From Nakamurella aerolata (GTDB taxonomy: Bacteria > Actinomycetota > Actinomycetes > Mycobacteriales > Nakamurellaceae), in contig NZ_JABEND010000005.1 in NCBI RefSeq assembly GCF_013002705.1, positions 186,001 through 250,000 of the forward strand: a stretch of 64,000 nucleotides of DNA. Reading direction: 5' to 3'. The notes beneath the pieces are model-generated. The model had not been told where the DNA came from. It was given only the letters and a program-made list of their open reading frames with translations, and ran no database searches. Each line of letters begins with the position of its first letter. Position 1 is the first letter of the stretch. Positions 29,588 to 38,042 of the stretch are shown here, in pieces. The translations under genes and the position numbers were made by a program.

Positions 29588-30262
29588 TCAGCGGGAACGC
29601 TTGCGGCGCCCGCCGCCGCGCTGCAGATCGATCAGCTCGAGCCGGCCGAGCGGGCGCTGCTGCTCCTGCTGACGCAGCTGCTCGTCCCAGCGCCGCTCCG
29701 CCTGCTCGCTGAGCCTTGGGGCATCGGTGGCGTACCGATCGGCCAGGGCCCGCAACTGCCGCAGAGCCGTGACGGCCCGCTCCCGATCCATCGCCTGGAT
29801 GGCGACGATCGGATAGGTCTCGTCGTCCGGCATCTGCACCACCGGCCACTGCGCGCCCTCGGGGAACGAGATGCGTTGCACCCACTTCCACGGCACCCGC
29901 CGGTGCCCGACCATGTTCCGGATGGACAGGCCCTCGCTGTCCACCCGCAGCCGCGGCCGGGCCGCGGCAATCATGATGGTGGCGCCGAGGATCACCCCGA
30001 CGCCGATCACCCCACCCTGATCGTACCCGCGGAATGCGACGCCGTCGTTGGTGCCGTGCAGCCCGATGCCGACCGCCAGGGCCGTGCCGACGATGATCAC
30101 GGTTGCGATCAGCGCATAGATGACGATGCGGCGCGGCCGGGCCTGCAGCAGTACCTCGCCCGGCTGCTGCTTGCCGGCTGCGGCGGGCTCCTGCCCGGCA
30201 GCGGCGGGGTCCTGGCCGGCAGCGGCGGGCTGCTCGGACGACGACGTGGGCGGCGTAGACAT
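29588..30262 (-). CDS. PH-domain membrane protein
   Basis: Actinobacterial membrane protein of unknown role. The N-terminus is cytoplasmic, with a repeated AAAGQDPAAAGQEPAAAG stretch. Two hydrophobic segments follow (IVIYALIATVIIVGTALAVGI and GGVIGVGVILGATIMIAAA), then a bacterial PH-like domain: RPRLRVDSEGLSIRNMVGHRRVPWKWVQRISFPEG to PIVAIQAMDRERAV. A basic tail ends in RKRSR. The ATG chosen begins the conserved-style N-terminus; the frame is open further upstream with no support. Confidence 0.8.
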   Translation of the reverse strand: MSTPPTSSSEQPAAAGQDPAAAGQEPAAAGKQQPGEVLLQARPRRIVIYALIATVIIVGTALAVGIGLHGTNDGVAFRGYDQGGVIGVGVILGATIMIAAARPRLRVDSEGLSIRNMVGHRRVPWKWVQRISFPEGAQWPVVQMPDDETYPIVAIQAMDRERAVTALRQLRALADRYATDAPRLSEQAERRWDEQLRQQEQQRPLGRLELIDLQRGGGRRKRSR

Positions 30263-30297
30263 GGTGCTTCCATCATGCCTGCTGGGTTGCCGACCGG

Positions 30298-31083
30298 TCA
30301 GGCCGCACCGGTGATGCCGCCGTCCACCCGCAGCACCGCGCCGTTGAGATACCCGGCCCGTGGGCTGGCGACGAAGGTGACGACGTCGGCCACCTCCTCC
30401 GCCCTGCCGAACCGGCCAACCGGGTTGGGCGCGTACTCGCTCGCCAGCACTGCTTCGACGTCCGACCACTGGGTGCCGGGCGGGTACCTGTCCATGAACA
30501 TCTGCCGCAACGACGGCGTGAGAATGACACCAGGGCTGACGCAGTTCGCGGTGACGCCGCTGCCCGCCAGATGTTGCGCCAGGCTCACCGTCAGGTTGAC
30601 GACGGCGGCCTTGGCCGCCGAATACTCGACCATGTTCGGCAGCGGCGTGATGCTGGCTCGCGAACCGATGGTGATCACCCGTCCCCAGCCTCGCCGCCGC
30701 AGCCCCGGCAGCAGCGCGGAGATCAACGCGGCGGTGGCGATCACGTTGCCGTCAAGGGCTTCTCGCCAGTCGGCGGCAGTGGCGTCTTCCCATCGGTGCT
30801 CGGCGAAGGGCCCGGCGTTGGCGACGACGATGTCGACACCAGCGGACTCGGCGGCACTCACGATCTGCGGCAGCCGGCCGGGCTCGGTGACGTCGCCGAT
30901 GACGACCTCGGCCTGACCGCCGGTCGCTGTGATCTCGGCTGCCACGTCGGCGGCGACCGACTCCCGGCGGCCGTGCACCACCACCCGGCACCCCTCGGCG
31001 GCCAGCGCGCCGGCAATTGCCGCCCCGATCCCTGCGCTGCTGCCGGTGATCAGCGCGGTGTGTCCGTGCAGCTGGAGATCCAT
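30298..31083 (-). CDS. Short-chain dehydrogenase/reductase
   Basis: NAD(P)-dependent oxidoreductase; substrate unknown. The 261-residue protein has the Rossmann loop TGSSAGIGAAIA, VANAGP (the NNAG-like motif), the catalytic Ser in IGSRASITP, the YSAAK pair, and the C-terminal VDGG motif in LRVDGGITGAA. It lies 35 bases upstream of the PH-domain gene on the same strand. Confidence 0.9.
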   Translation of the reverse strand: MDLQLHGHTALITGSSAGIGAAIAGALAAEGCRVVVHGRRESVAADVAAEITATGGQAEVVIGDVTEPGRLPQIVSAAESAGVDIVVANAGPFAEHRWEDATAADWREALDGNVIATAALISALLPGLRRRGWGRVITIGSRASITPLPNMVEYSAAKAAVVNLTVSLAQHLAGSGVTANCVSPGVILTPSLRQMFMDRYPPGTQWSDVEAVLASEYAPNPVGRFGRAEEVADVVTFVASPRAGYLNGAVLRVDGGITGAA

Positions 31084-31196
31084 GCCGCAACGCTATGGGC
31101 CGGCACCGACAGCGTCGACGGCCTGCGTCGACCTCCCATGGGTCCCGGTGCCAACGACGCGGTTCCAGGTGCGGTCCAGCGCGGCCGGCCGCGGAC

Positions 31197-31907
31197 TCAG
31201 TCGCCGGCGCCCCTGCCGAATCGCTCCGGGTCGCCACGCCGGGCGGCGGCGCGCAGCCGGGCGATGGCCTCGGCGGGGTCGGCGGCGCTGTACACGGCCG
31301 ACCCGGCAACGAAGCAGTCGGCACCCGCTTCGGCGGCGGCGGTGATGGTGTCGTCGGCGACGCCGCCGTCCACCTCCAGCACCAGGTTGAGGTGCCCGGT
31401 GTCGACCATCCGGCGCGCCCTGCGCACCTTCTCCAGCATGTCCGGCATGAAGGTCTGGCCGCCGAAGCCGGGTTCCACCGTCATCACCAACAAGGTGTCG
31501 TAGCTCCGCAGCACCTCGACCCAATCGTCGAGTTCGGTGGCCGGTTTCAGGCTCAGCCCCGCCTTGGCGCCCGCCGCCCGCAGGTCCATGGCGACGCTGA
31601 TCGGATCCCGGACGGCCTCGGCGTGGACGGTGACGTTGTACGCGCCGGCCTCGGCGTAACCGACGGCCCAGCGGTCCGGGTCGTCGATCATCAGGTGGCA
31701 GTCCAGCTTGGCGTCGGTGATCTTGCGCATCGACTCGACCACCGGCAGCCCGATGGTCAGGTTCGGCACGAAGTGGTAATCCATCACGTCGACGTGCAGC
31801 CAGTCGGCCTGTTGGTCGGTGACGTCGGGGGCGGTGACCCGCTCGATGTCACGCTGCAGGTTCGCAAAGTCGGCGGACAGCAGGCTGGGTGCGATCAGCG
31901 GCTCCAC
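31197..31907 (-). CDS. rpe: Ribulose-phosphate 3-epimerase
   Basis: Pentose phosphate pathway: interconverts ribulose 5-phosphate and xylulose 5-phosphate. The TIM-barrel motifs are clear: IAPSLLSADFANLQRDIE, WLHVDVMDYHFVPNLTIG with the metal His and Asp, LDCHLMIDDP, MTVEPGFGGQTFMPDMLEKV and LEVDGGVADDTI. The 236 residues match the family. Confidence 0.96.
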   Translation of the reverse strand: MEPLIAPSLLSADFANLQRDIERVTAPDVTDQQADWLHVDVMDYHFVPNLTIGLPVVESMRKITDAKLDCHLMIDDPDRWAVGYAEAGAYNVTVHAEAVRDPISVAMDLRAAGAKAGLSLKPATELDDWVEVLRSYDTLLVMTVEPGFGGQTFMPDMLEKVRRARRMVDTGHLNLVLEVDGGVADDTITAAAEAGADCFVAGSAVYSAADPAEAIARLRAAARRGDPERFGRGAGD

Positions 31908-31959
31908 GGTGAGTCAGAGTAGCGCTGAGTCAGGGCGGCGACGGACGAGCCAGCCGCCG

Positions 31960-32032
31960 TTCGCGCACCTTCCGGCACGTCGCACACCCCAGGACGGCAA
32001 CAGGGTGTGCGATGTGCCGAAAGATGTGCGAA
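31960..32032. repeat. Long imperfect inverted repeat
   Basis: Two 30-base arms (31960-31989 and 32003-32032) pair at 26 of 30 positions around a 13-base loop. It lies between the 3' end of mobA and the 5' end of rpe. There is no T-run, so a classical terminator is uncertain. The right arm word GGGTGTGC-GATGTGCCGAAA resembles part of another inverted repeat near 55920-55996. Confidence 0.75.
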
Positions 32033-32073
32033 CGAGCCCCACCAACCTTGGCGAGCCAGGGGAAGCCGGCGGG

Positions 32074-32913
32074 TCAGCCGGCCGGCGACGGCAGGTCGAT
32101 GTTCCAGCGGCGGGCGTCGTCGGGGGTGTCGACGTCGGCGACGGCAGCGGCGGGCAGCGGCACCTCACGAGGCCGCAGCGGTCGCAGCAGCGCCCGCAGG
32201 CTCTGCCCGGCCAGCGGATCCGGGCCGTGGGCATCCGGTACGGAAGCGTTGCGGCGCAACAGGTCCACCGCATCGTCCAGCGCCGAACGGCGGTAAAGGC
32301 CGCACAGCCATTGGCGTCGTCCCGCTGGGTCAACGGCAACCCAGCCGTCGGTCGCCGCAGCGTCGGCGGCGCCGATGCCGGCGGGGTCGCGCGATCGGCC
32401 AGGAGGGGAGCCGCCGCCGCGGGTTGCCGCCAGCAGCGCCGGCACCGCGGTTTCCACACCGGGCAGGTCGGCGGCCAGCAGCAGCACCCAGGACGTGCCC
32501 GCGGCGAAATCGCCGCCGTCGCCGTCGCGGTCGCCGCCGTCGCTGGCGCGCAGGTCGGTCAACCCGGCCGCGACCGCGGCGGCCGGCCCGGAGTGCGGCG
32601 GGTCCTCCCTGGTCCAGCGCAGGCCGGTGGCCGATGGCGGCGCGTTGCCGGGCTGGCTGTCCGCGTCGGCCTGGTTGTCCGCGCCGGCAGGGTCGGCAGG
32701 GTCGGCAGCAGCCGGCCCGACCACCACCACCGGCCGGGCACCGGCGGCCGTCGCCGCGTCCACCGCGCGCCGCAGCAGGGTGCGCCCGCGAAAGTGCAGC
32801 GCCGGCTTGTCCGCACCACCGAGCCGCGACCCGCGTCCGCCGGCCAGCACCACGGCCGCCAGGGTGCCGGGACCGCCGGCCAAGGGCGCATCGGCCGCTG
32901 AACGTGGGGGCAT
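32074..32913 (-). CDS. mobA: Molybdenum cofactor guanylyltransferase
   Basis: Probably attaches GMP to molybdopterin to form the bis-MGD cofactor used by the formate dehydrogenase nearby. The nucleotidyltransferase N-terminus is LAAVVLAGGRGSRLGGADKPALHFRGRTLL. WVLLLAADLPGVETAVPALL is the Mg-binding LAxDxP region, and VADVDTPDD is the typical C-terminal motif. Two inserted Ala/Asp/Gly-rich loops lengthen it to 279 residues. It is divergent from fdhD. Confidence 0.85.
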   Translation of the reverse strand: MPPRSAADAPLAGGPGTLAAVVLAGGRGSRLGGADKPALHFRGRTLLRRAVDAATAAGARPVVVVGPAAADPADPAGADNQADADSQPGNAPPSATGLRWTREDPPHSGPAAAVAAGLTDLRASDGGDRDGDGGDFAAGTSWVLLLAADLPGVETAVPALLAATRGGGSPPGRSRDPAGIGAADAAATDGWVAVDPAGRRQWLCGLYRRSALDDAVDLLRRNASVPDAHGPDPLAGQSLRALLRPLRPREVPLPAAAVADVDTPDDARRWNIDLPSPAG

Positions 32914-32957
32914 CTACTGAGTATCGTCGCCAGGCAGATGCCCGGGGCGACGGTGCC

Positions 32958-32981
32958 TGGGGCTCAGGTACCCGAGCCCCA
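32958..32981. repeat. Inverted repeat within short direct repeats
   Basis: TGGGGCTC and GAGCCCCA form a perfect eight-base stem around AGGTACCC. Related GTACCCGAG words repeat up to about 33015. It sits in the mobA-fdhD divergent intergenic region and may be an operator or a slippage product. Confidence 0.55.
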
Positions 32982-33081
32982 AGTACCCGAGTCCCTGGTA
33001 GCCGAGCCCCAGTACCGAGGCAGTCGTCAGCCCATCCGGAGAGGCGCACGTGGCACACCGACAAGACATCCGAGCGGCCCG

Positions 33082-33945
33082 GTGAGCGGCCGGGCGTCGA
33101 CCCGGCAGCCCGTCGTAAAGCTCCGGCGCGGGCCGGACGGCACCAGCGCGAACCGACGGCCCGACACCATCGCCGGCGAAGAACCGCTGGAGATCAGGGT
33201 CAACGGCGAGCAGTTCGTCGTCACCATGCGCACCCCTGGCAACGATTTCGAGCTGGCCGCCGGATTTCTGCTGGGTGAGGGCGTTGTCGCCGGGCGGGAC
33301 GACATCGCCCAGATCGGCTACGGCCCCGGCGTTGACGAGCACGGCCGCGCCACCTACAACATTGTCGACGTGCAGCTGGCCGCCGGCATCGCGCCGCCGG
33401 CCGCCGAGGAGGCCCGCAGGGTGTACACCTCGTCGTCGTGCGGGGTGTGCGGCACCAGCTCGATCGAGTTGGTGCACAAGAACAGCCGCTTCTCCCCCGC
33501 CGAGCCGGCACCGGACGGCGCCGGCGCCGACCGGATCACTCTGGAGCGGCTGCTGGCGCTGCCCGAAGAGTTGCGGCAGCAGCAGCGGCTGTTCGCCAGC
33601 ACCGGCGGGGTGCACGCGGCCGGCATCTTCCCGCTCGCAGACGCGGCCGCGCCGTTGGTGGTGCGGGAGGACGTCGGCAGGCACAACGCCGTCGACAAGG
33701 CGATCGGCCGGGCGCTGTTGAACAACCAGATCCCGTTGCGGCACACCGTGTTACAGGTGTCCGGCCGGGCCTCGTTCGAGTTGGTCCAGAAGGCGGCGAT
33801 GGTCGGTATCCCGATGCTGGCAGCGGTCAGCGCGCCGTCGTCACTGGCGATCGACCTCGCCAAGGAATCCGGCATGACGCTCGCCGGCTTCTCCCGGACC
33901 GATTCGGTGGTGCTCTACACCGGCGCGGAGCGGGTGCAGTGGTGA
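33082..33945 (+). CDS. fdhD: Formate dehydrogenase accessory sulfurtransferase
   Basis: Transfers sulfur to the bis-MGD molybdenum site of formate dehydrogenase. The protein shows RRPDTIAGEEPLEIRVNGEQFVVTMRTPGNDFELAAGFL, the swapped cysteine pair in SSSCGVCGTSSIE, STGGVHAAGIF, VVREDVGRHNAVDKAIG and VSGRASFELVQKA. A GTG at 33082 gives the usual family length. The frame stays open upstream through a region of short direct repeats, which I judge non-coding. Its stop is overlapped by a small ORF. Confidence 0.94.
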   Translation: MSGRASTRQPVVKLRRGPDGTSANRRPDTIAGEEPLEIRVNGEQFVVTMRTPGNDFELAAGFLLGEGVVAGRDDIAQIGYGPGVDEHGRATYNIVDVQLAAGIAPPAAEEARRVYTSSSCGVCGTSSIELVHKNSRFSPAEPAPDGAGADRITLERLLALPEELRQQQRLFASTGGVHAAGIFPLADAAAPLVVREDVGRHNAVDKAIGRALLNNQIPLRHTVLQVSGRASFELVQKAAMVGIPMLAAVSAPSSLAIDLAKESGMTLAGFSRTDSVVLYTGAERVQW

Positions 33946-34094
33946 GCCGGGGCCAACAGCCGGCCGAACCGGCGGACACCGTCGCGGTGGGCCGGGACAT
34001 GGTTGGATCGGCTGTGCTGAACCCGTTGGGACTCAGCATCACCACCACAGCCGTACTCCTTCGGAACCTGGACGGACGTATCGAGATTGCATAA
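33942..34094 (+). CDS. Small hypothetical protein
   Basis: A 50-residue ORF whose GTG overlaps the fdhD stop as GTGA. The product includes VLNPLGLSITTTAVLLRNLDGRIEIA and matches no family I know. The coupling to fdhD and the 15-base gap to the PucR gene are the only support; it could be chance. Confidence 0.3.
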   Translation: MSRGQQPAEPADTVAVGRDMVGSAVLNPLGLSITTTAVLLRNLDGRIEIA

Positions 34095-34109
34095 GAAGTT
34101 GCTGCCACG

Positions 34110-35477
34110 ATGAGCGCTGCCGGCGAATCGACCTCACTGCTGGGTTGGGCGCAGACCCAGGTGTCCAGGCTGGCCGACGAGGCCTGCAGCACCATTGCCG
34201 ATCGGATTCGCATCTATCGCGACGGCGAGGTGATCAGCGCCGGCGAGCTGCGCGAGGCCATCGAGGACAACCTGCGGTTTCTGATCGCGGCGATGGCGAA
34301 CCCCGAGCAGCGACCCGATCTGGCCACCCCGCGTGACACCGCGCGGCGCCGCGCCAAGCAGGGTGTTCCGCTGCCAGAGGTGCTGCACGCCTATCGGATC
34401 AGCTTCGGAACTCTCTGGCAGGCGCTGCTGGAACACGGCCGGCACGGCAGCCCCGCTGTTGTGCAGGAGCTGCTGGGCCTGAGTGAGTCCAGCTGGCAGA
34501 TCGCCGACGAGCACGCCACCGTCGTCACCGACACCTACCGGAACACAACGGCCGAATTGCTGCTGTCCCAACAACAACGCCGCTCGGCACTGGTGGAGGC
34601 CCTGCTCACCGGACACCCGGGTCCGGACGGCGGCCGCTGGGAAGCCGGTGCGCTGCTCGGGCTTCCCGCCGACGCCGACCTGCTGGTGGTCGCGGCGGAC
34701 ACCCGCGGGCTGGCCGAGGAGAGCTTGCCGCTGGTGGAGCGCAGGTTGGCCGACCACGGCATCGTCTCCGCCTGGCGCCTGACGCCGGCGCAGCAACTCG
34801 GGGTGATCTCGGCGCGGCCGGACCAACTCGACGCCGTGCTCAAGGTGCTGCGTGAGATCGCCACCGCCCGCACCGGGGTGAGCCCGGCCTACCGGTCGCT
34901 GGGCGACACCCCGCGAGCGTTGCATCTGGCGCAGGCCGCGATCGCCGGGCTGCCGATCGAACCGCCGCGGGTACGGATGTTCAGCGACGATCCGCTTGCC
35001 GCGCTGATGGTGTCGGAGCCGGCCGAGGCGAAACGCCTGGTGCAGCAGGTGCTCGGGCCCGTGCTCGGCCTGCCCGCCGACGACCGAGATGTGTTGCTGG
35101 ACACCCTGACTGCGTACTTCGGGCACGGCAGTTCAGCCGAACGCGCTGCCGAGGTGCTCTACTGCCACCCCAACACGGTCCGGTACCGGCTCCGGCGGAT
35201 CCAGGAGCTGACCGGACGTTCGCTGTCGGACGCCCGCGGCATCACCGACCTGGTCAGCGCCAGCTACGCGCTGCGGTTGCAGCCGCGGGCTGACCGTCAG
35301 GGGCAGCAGCAGGACGACGCCGGTGCAGGCAAGCCCGGTGCAGGCAAGCCCGGTGCAGCCAAGAGCGGGCCGGCCAAGAGCAGGAGCGGCGCCAGGACCA
35401 GCGGCCGCGGCGGTGCTTCCGGCCAGGGCCTGCCGGAGCAACGTCAGCAGAGCAGCCAGGCCGGCACCGGACCATGA
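34110..35477 (+). CDS. PucR/CdaR-family transcriptional regulator
   Basis: Probable regulator of this locus; ligand unknown. An N-terminal helical domain (QVSRLADEACSTIADRIRIYRDGEV, VPLPEVLHAYRISFGTLWQALLEHG) is followed by a central GGDEF-like domain and the C-terminal HTH_30: FGHGSSAERAAEVLYCHPNTVRYRLRRIQELTGRSL. The last ~70 residues are a Gly/Lys/Ser/Gln-rich tail with GAGKPGAGKPGAA repeats. The stop overlaps the next ATG (ATGA). Confidence 0.87.
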   Translation: MSAAGESTSLLGWAQTQVSRLADEACSTIADRIRIYRDGEVISAGELREAIEDNLRFLIAAMANPEQRPDLATPRDTARRRAKQGVPLPEVLHAYRISFGTLWQALLEHGRHGSPAVVQELLGLSESSWQIADEHATVVTDTYRNTTAELLLSQQQRRSALVEALLTGHPGPDGGRWEAGALLGLPADADLLVVAADTRGLAEESLPLVERRLADHGIVSAWRLTPAQQLGVISARPDQLDAVLKVLREIATARTGVSPAYRSLGDTPRALHLAQAAIAGLPIEPPRVRMFSDDPLAALMVSEPAEAKRLVQQVLGPVLGLPADDRDVLLDTLTAYFGHGSSAERAAEVLYCHPNTVRYRLRRIQELTGRSLSDARGITDLVSASYALRLQPRADRQGQQQDDAGAGKPGAGKPGAAKSGPAKSRSGARTSGRGGASGQGLPEQRQQSSQAGTGP

Positions 35478-36151
35478 GCAGCCCGGCCCGTTCCACCGCC
35501 GGTGGTGCCGGGAGCACTGCCGCCGGTGGTGCCGGGAGCACTGCAGCCGGTGGTGCCGGGAACGCTGCCACTGGACACCGGACGGTCGCCGACGCAATGA
35601 TCCGCCGCCCCAAGGTGTTTGGGCCGGAGGTGACGGTCGCCGAGCTCGCGGGATTCTTCGCCGACGATCATGTTCACCTCGCCCTGATCGTCGACGCCGG
35701 CAGCGGCCGCCTGCTCAGCACGGTGACCCGGGACGACCTGCCGCAGCAGGCCGGTACCAGCGCCGGTGCTGGCACCGGTGCAGATGCCGACGCCGATGCC
35801 GATGCCGGAGCCGGAGCCGGAGGCGGAGCCGGGGCCGGAGCCGGGCTAGATGCCGGAGCCGGAAGCGCTGCCGCGGTAGATGCCGGAGCCGGAAGCGCTG
35901 CCGCAAACCACGATCGGCGTCCGGCCGCCCCGTTCGGCAGCCTGACCGGCCGCAGCGTCCACCCCGACGTGCCGCTCGCGGCGGCGGCGCAGCGGCTGTC
36001 CACCGCCGGCCGACGGCGGCTGGCCGTGGTGGACGGCGACGGGCTGCTGGTCGGGTTGCTGTGCCTGAAGCGCAGCGGCCGCGGATTCTGCTCGGACGCC
36101 GACGTGTTGGCGCGCAGCCTCGACCCGGACAGCGGATGTTCCGGTAGCTAA
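35474..36151 (+). CDS. CBS-domain protein with long low-complexity insert
   Basis: Two CBS motifs are split by a Gly/Ala/Asp-rich insert. The first is TVADAMIRRPKVFGPEVTVAELAGFFADDHVHLALIVDAGSGRLLSTVTRDDL and the second is GRSVHPDVPLAAAAQRLSTAGRRRLAVVDGDGLLVGLLCLK. CBS pairs usually bind adenine nucleotides. The insert (about residues 96-145) and the N-terminal GGAGSTAA repeats come from tandem DNA repeats. Translationally coupled to the PucR gene by ATGA. Confidence 0.8.
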   Translation: MSSPARSTAGGAGSTAAGGAGSTAAGGAGNAATGHRTVADAMIRRPKVFGPEVTVAELAGFFADDHVHLALIVDAGSGRLLSTVTRDDLPQQAGTSAGAGTGADADADADAGAGAGGGAGAGAGLDAGAGSAAAVDAGAGSAAANHDRRPAAPFGSLTGRSVHPDVPLAAAAQRLSTAGRRRLAVVDGDGLLVGLLCLKRSGRGFCSDADVLARSLDPDSGCSGS

Positions 36152-36287
36152 CCGCCGGTGTGCGGACCGACAAAACTTCGTCACCGCTGCCCCGGAACGG
36201 ACCCGACAGCACTGCTGGCGCTCGGCGTCCATCAGCGACCGGCCGCCGTCACCGCGCGCGGCCCCGGGCGCGGCTAGGTTCTGCGGG

Positions 36288-36335
36288 ATGAGCACTCACC
36301 CCGGCAGCGTCGGCCAGCGTCGGTCAACGCGATGA
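36288..36335 (+). CDS. Possible 15-residue upstream ORF of the transporter gene
   Basis: ATG at 36288 encodes MSTHPGSVGQRRSTR and stops at a TGA overlapping the transporter ATG (ATGA). A TAGGTT hexamer (36275-36280) ends seven bases before the ATG, so the ORF could be read from the 5' end of a leaderless mRNA. If so, transporter translation would depend on reading this peptide. Too short to judge by composition. Confidence 0.35.
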   Translation: MSTHPGSVGQRRSTR

Positions 36336-37873
36336 CGACGATTCTTGACCGCAAGAACACCATTGCCTCGCACACCTACAACCGGCGGTTGATCCCGCCG
36401 GCCGCGTTGGCCGTGCACCTGTGCATCGGACAGGTGTATGCCACCAGCGTCTACAAGCTGCAGCTGGTGGAACGGTTCCAGGCTTCCGACACCGCTATCG
36501 GCATCATCTTCTCGCTGGCGATCCTGATGCTCGGCCTTTCCGCGATGGCGCTGGGCACCTGGGTGGAGCGGGTCGGCCCGCGCAAGACCATGTTCACCTC
36601 CGCGTGCTTCTGGAGCGCAGGCTTCCTGATCGGCGCGCTCGGCATCGCGACCGGCCAGTTGTGGTTGGTGTACCTGGGATACGGCGTGATCGGCGGTATC
36701 GGCCTGGGAATCGGCTACATCTCGCCGGTATCCACCCTGATGAAGTGGTTCCCGGATCGACCTGGCCTTGCCACCGGGCTGGCCATCATGGGTTTCGGCG
36801 GCGGCGCACTGATCGCCACCCCGCTGTCCCGGCACCTGCTCAGCGCGTACGGCTACGTGGCGTCCGAGGTACCGACAGCGGCCAACACCCGCGCGCTGAC
36901 GCTGCTGTTCGTCACGTTCGGCATCGGCTACTTCGTGGTGATGATGCTCGGCGTGATCCTGATCCGGCTGCCGGCTCCGGACTGGACCCCGCCAGGGTGG
37001 GATCCGTCGAAAGCCAAGGCAAAACCGTTGATCAGCACCGGAAACGTGTCGGCGGCATCCGCGATCCGCACCCCGCAGTTCTACCTGCTGTGGGTGGTGT
37101 TGTTCTGCAACGTGACGGCCGGCATCGGCATCCTGGAGAACGCCGCCCCGATGATCCAGGACTTCTTCCGCGACGAACCCGGCGGCGCCTCTGCGGTCGC
37201 GGTGGCCGCGGCCGGCGGCTTCGTCGGGGTGCTGTCGCTGTTCAACATGGCAGGACGGTTCGCCTGGTCGAGCGTCAGCGACTTCATCGGCCGCAAACCC
37301 ACCTACGTGATCTTCCTCGGCGCCGGCATCGTGCTGTACCTGCTGTTGGCCTTCACCGGCAACACCTCGGAAGCGGTATTCGTGTTGTGCGCCTGCGTGA
37401 TCGTCAGTTTCTACGGCGGCGGCTTCGCCACGGTTCCCGCGTACCTGCGCGACCTGTTCGGCTTCTATCAGGTGGGCGCGATTCACGGCCGGCTGCTCAC
37501 CGCGTGGTCGGCGGCCGGGGTGGTCGGACCGCTGATCGTCAACGGGTTCTTGGACAGGGCTGGCACCCCGGGGACGCTGACCGCGTCTGCCTACCGACCC
37601 GCCCTCATCACCATGGTGGTGTTGCTGGCCGTCGGACTGGTGGCCAACCTGCTGATCAAGCCGGTGGCAGCCAAGTACCAGGAGGACCCGGAGGTGGTGA
37701 AGGCCAAGCGCGAGGCCGATCTGCAGGCCGGCCGGGAAGCCGACGCCGCACTCAGCGCCGGCCGCGGTGGCCGCACCTCGGCGCTCGCCATGCTCGCCTG
37801 GGCGGTGGTGGCCGTTGGGCTGATCTACGGCTTGTGGGAGACGGTCAGTGCCGCGATCAAGCTGTTCAGCTGA
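36332..37873 (+). CDS. OFA-family MFS transporter (oxalate/formate antiporter type)
   Basis: Probable 12-helix exchanger for formate, oxalate or a similar monocarboxylate. It begins with NRRLIPPAALAVHLCIGQVYATSVYKLQL, the characteristic first helix of OFA transporters. It then has WVERVGPRKTMFTS, GIGLGIGYISPVSTLMKWFPDRPGLATGLAIMGFGGGALIA, NMAGRFAWSSVSDFIGRKPTY and YGGGFATVPAYLRDLFGFYQVGAIHGRLLTAWSAAGVVGP. A C-terminal helix follows a charged loop. Position just upstream of the formate dehydrogenase suggests formate supply or export. Confidence 0.88.
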   Translation: MTTILDRKNTIASHTYNRRLIPPAALAVHLCIGQVYATSVYKLQLVERFQASDTAIGIIFSLAILMLGLSAMALGTWVERVGPRKTMFTSACFWSAGFLIGALGIATGQLWLVYLGYGVIGGIGLGIGYISPVSTLMKWFPDRPGLATGLAIMGFGGGALIATPLSRHLLSAYGYVASEVPTAANTRALTLLFVTFGIGYFVVMMLGVILIRLPAPDWTPPGWDPSKAKAKPLISTGNVSAASAIRTPQFYLLWVVLFCNVTAGIGILENAAPMIQDFFRDEPGGASAVAVAAAGGFVGVLSLFNMAGRFAWSSVSDFIGRKPTYVIFLGAGIVLYLLLAFTGNTSEAVFVLCACVIVSFYGGGFATVPAYLRDLFGFYQVGAIHGRLLTAWSAAGVVGPLIVNGFLDRAGTPGTLTASAYRPALITMVVLLAVGLVANLLIKPVAAKYQEDPEVVKAKREADLQAGREADAALSAGRGGRTSALAMLAWAVVAVGLIYGLWETVSAAIKLFS

Positions 37874-38030
37874 GCCGGACGGCCGGGAAGCGTTGCACGG
37901 CAACCCTTTCGCCGTCTCGATGGGCACTCCCAGCCCGGCCGGCGATGACACCCGGGGAGCAACCGCGCAAGCCGGACGACTCGGCCGGCGCGGGGTACGG
38001 CGTGCCGGTCGCGAAGCCAGCGCAGATGGC

Positions 38031-38036
38031 TAGACT
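38031..38036 (+). promoter_or_regulatory. Candidate -10 box of fdhA (leaderless)
   Basis: TAGACT ends six bases before the fdhA ATG, which would place the transcription start at the start codon. No Shine-Dalgarno sequence precedes the ATG, consistent with a leaderless message. The -35 region is not recognisable. Confidence 0.4.
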
Positions 38037-38042
38037 GCGGTA

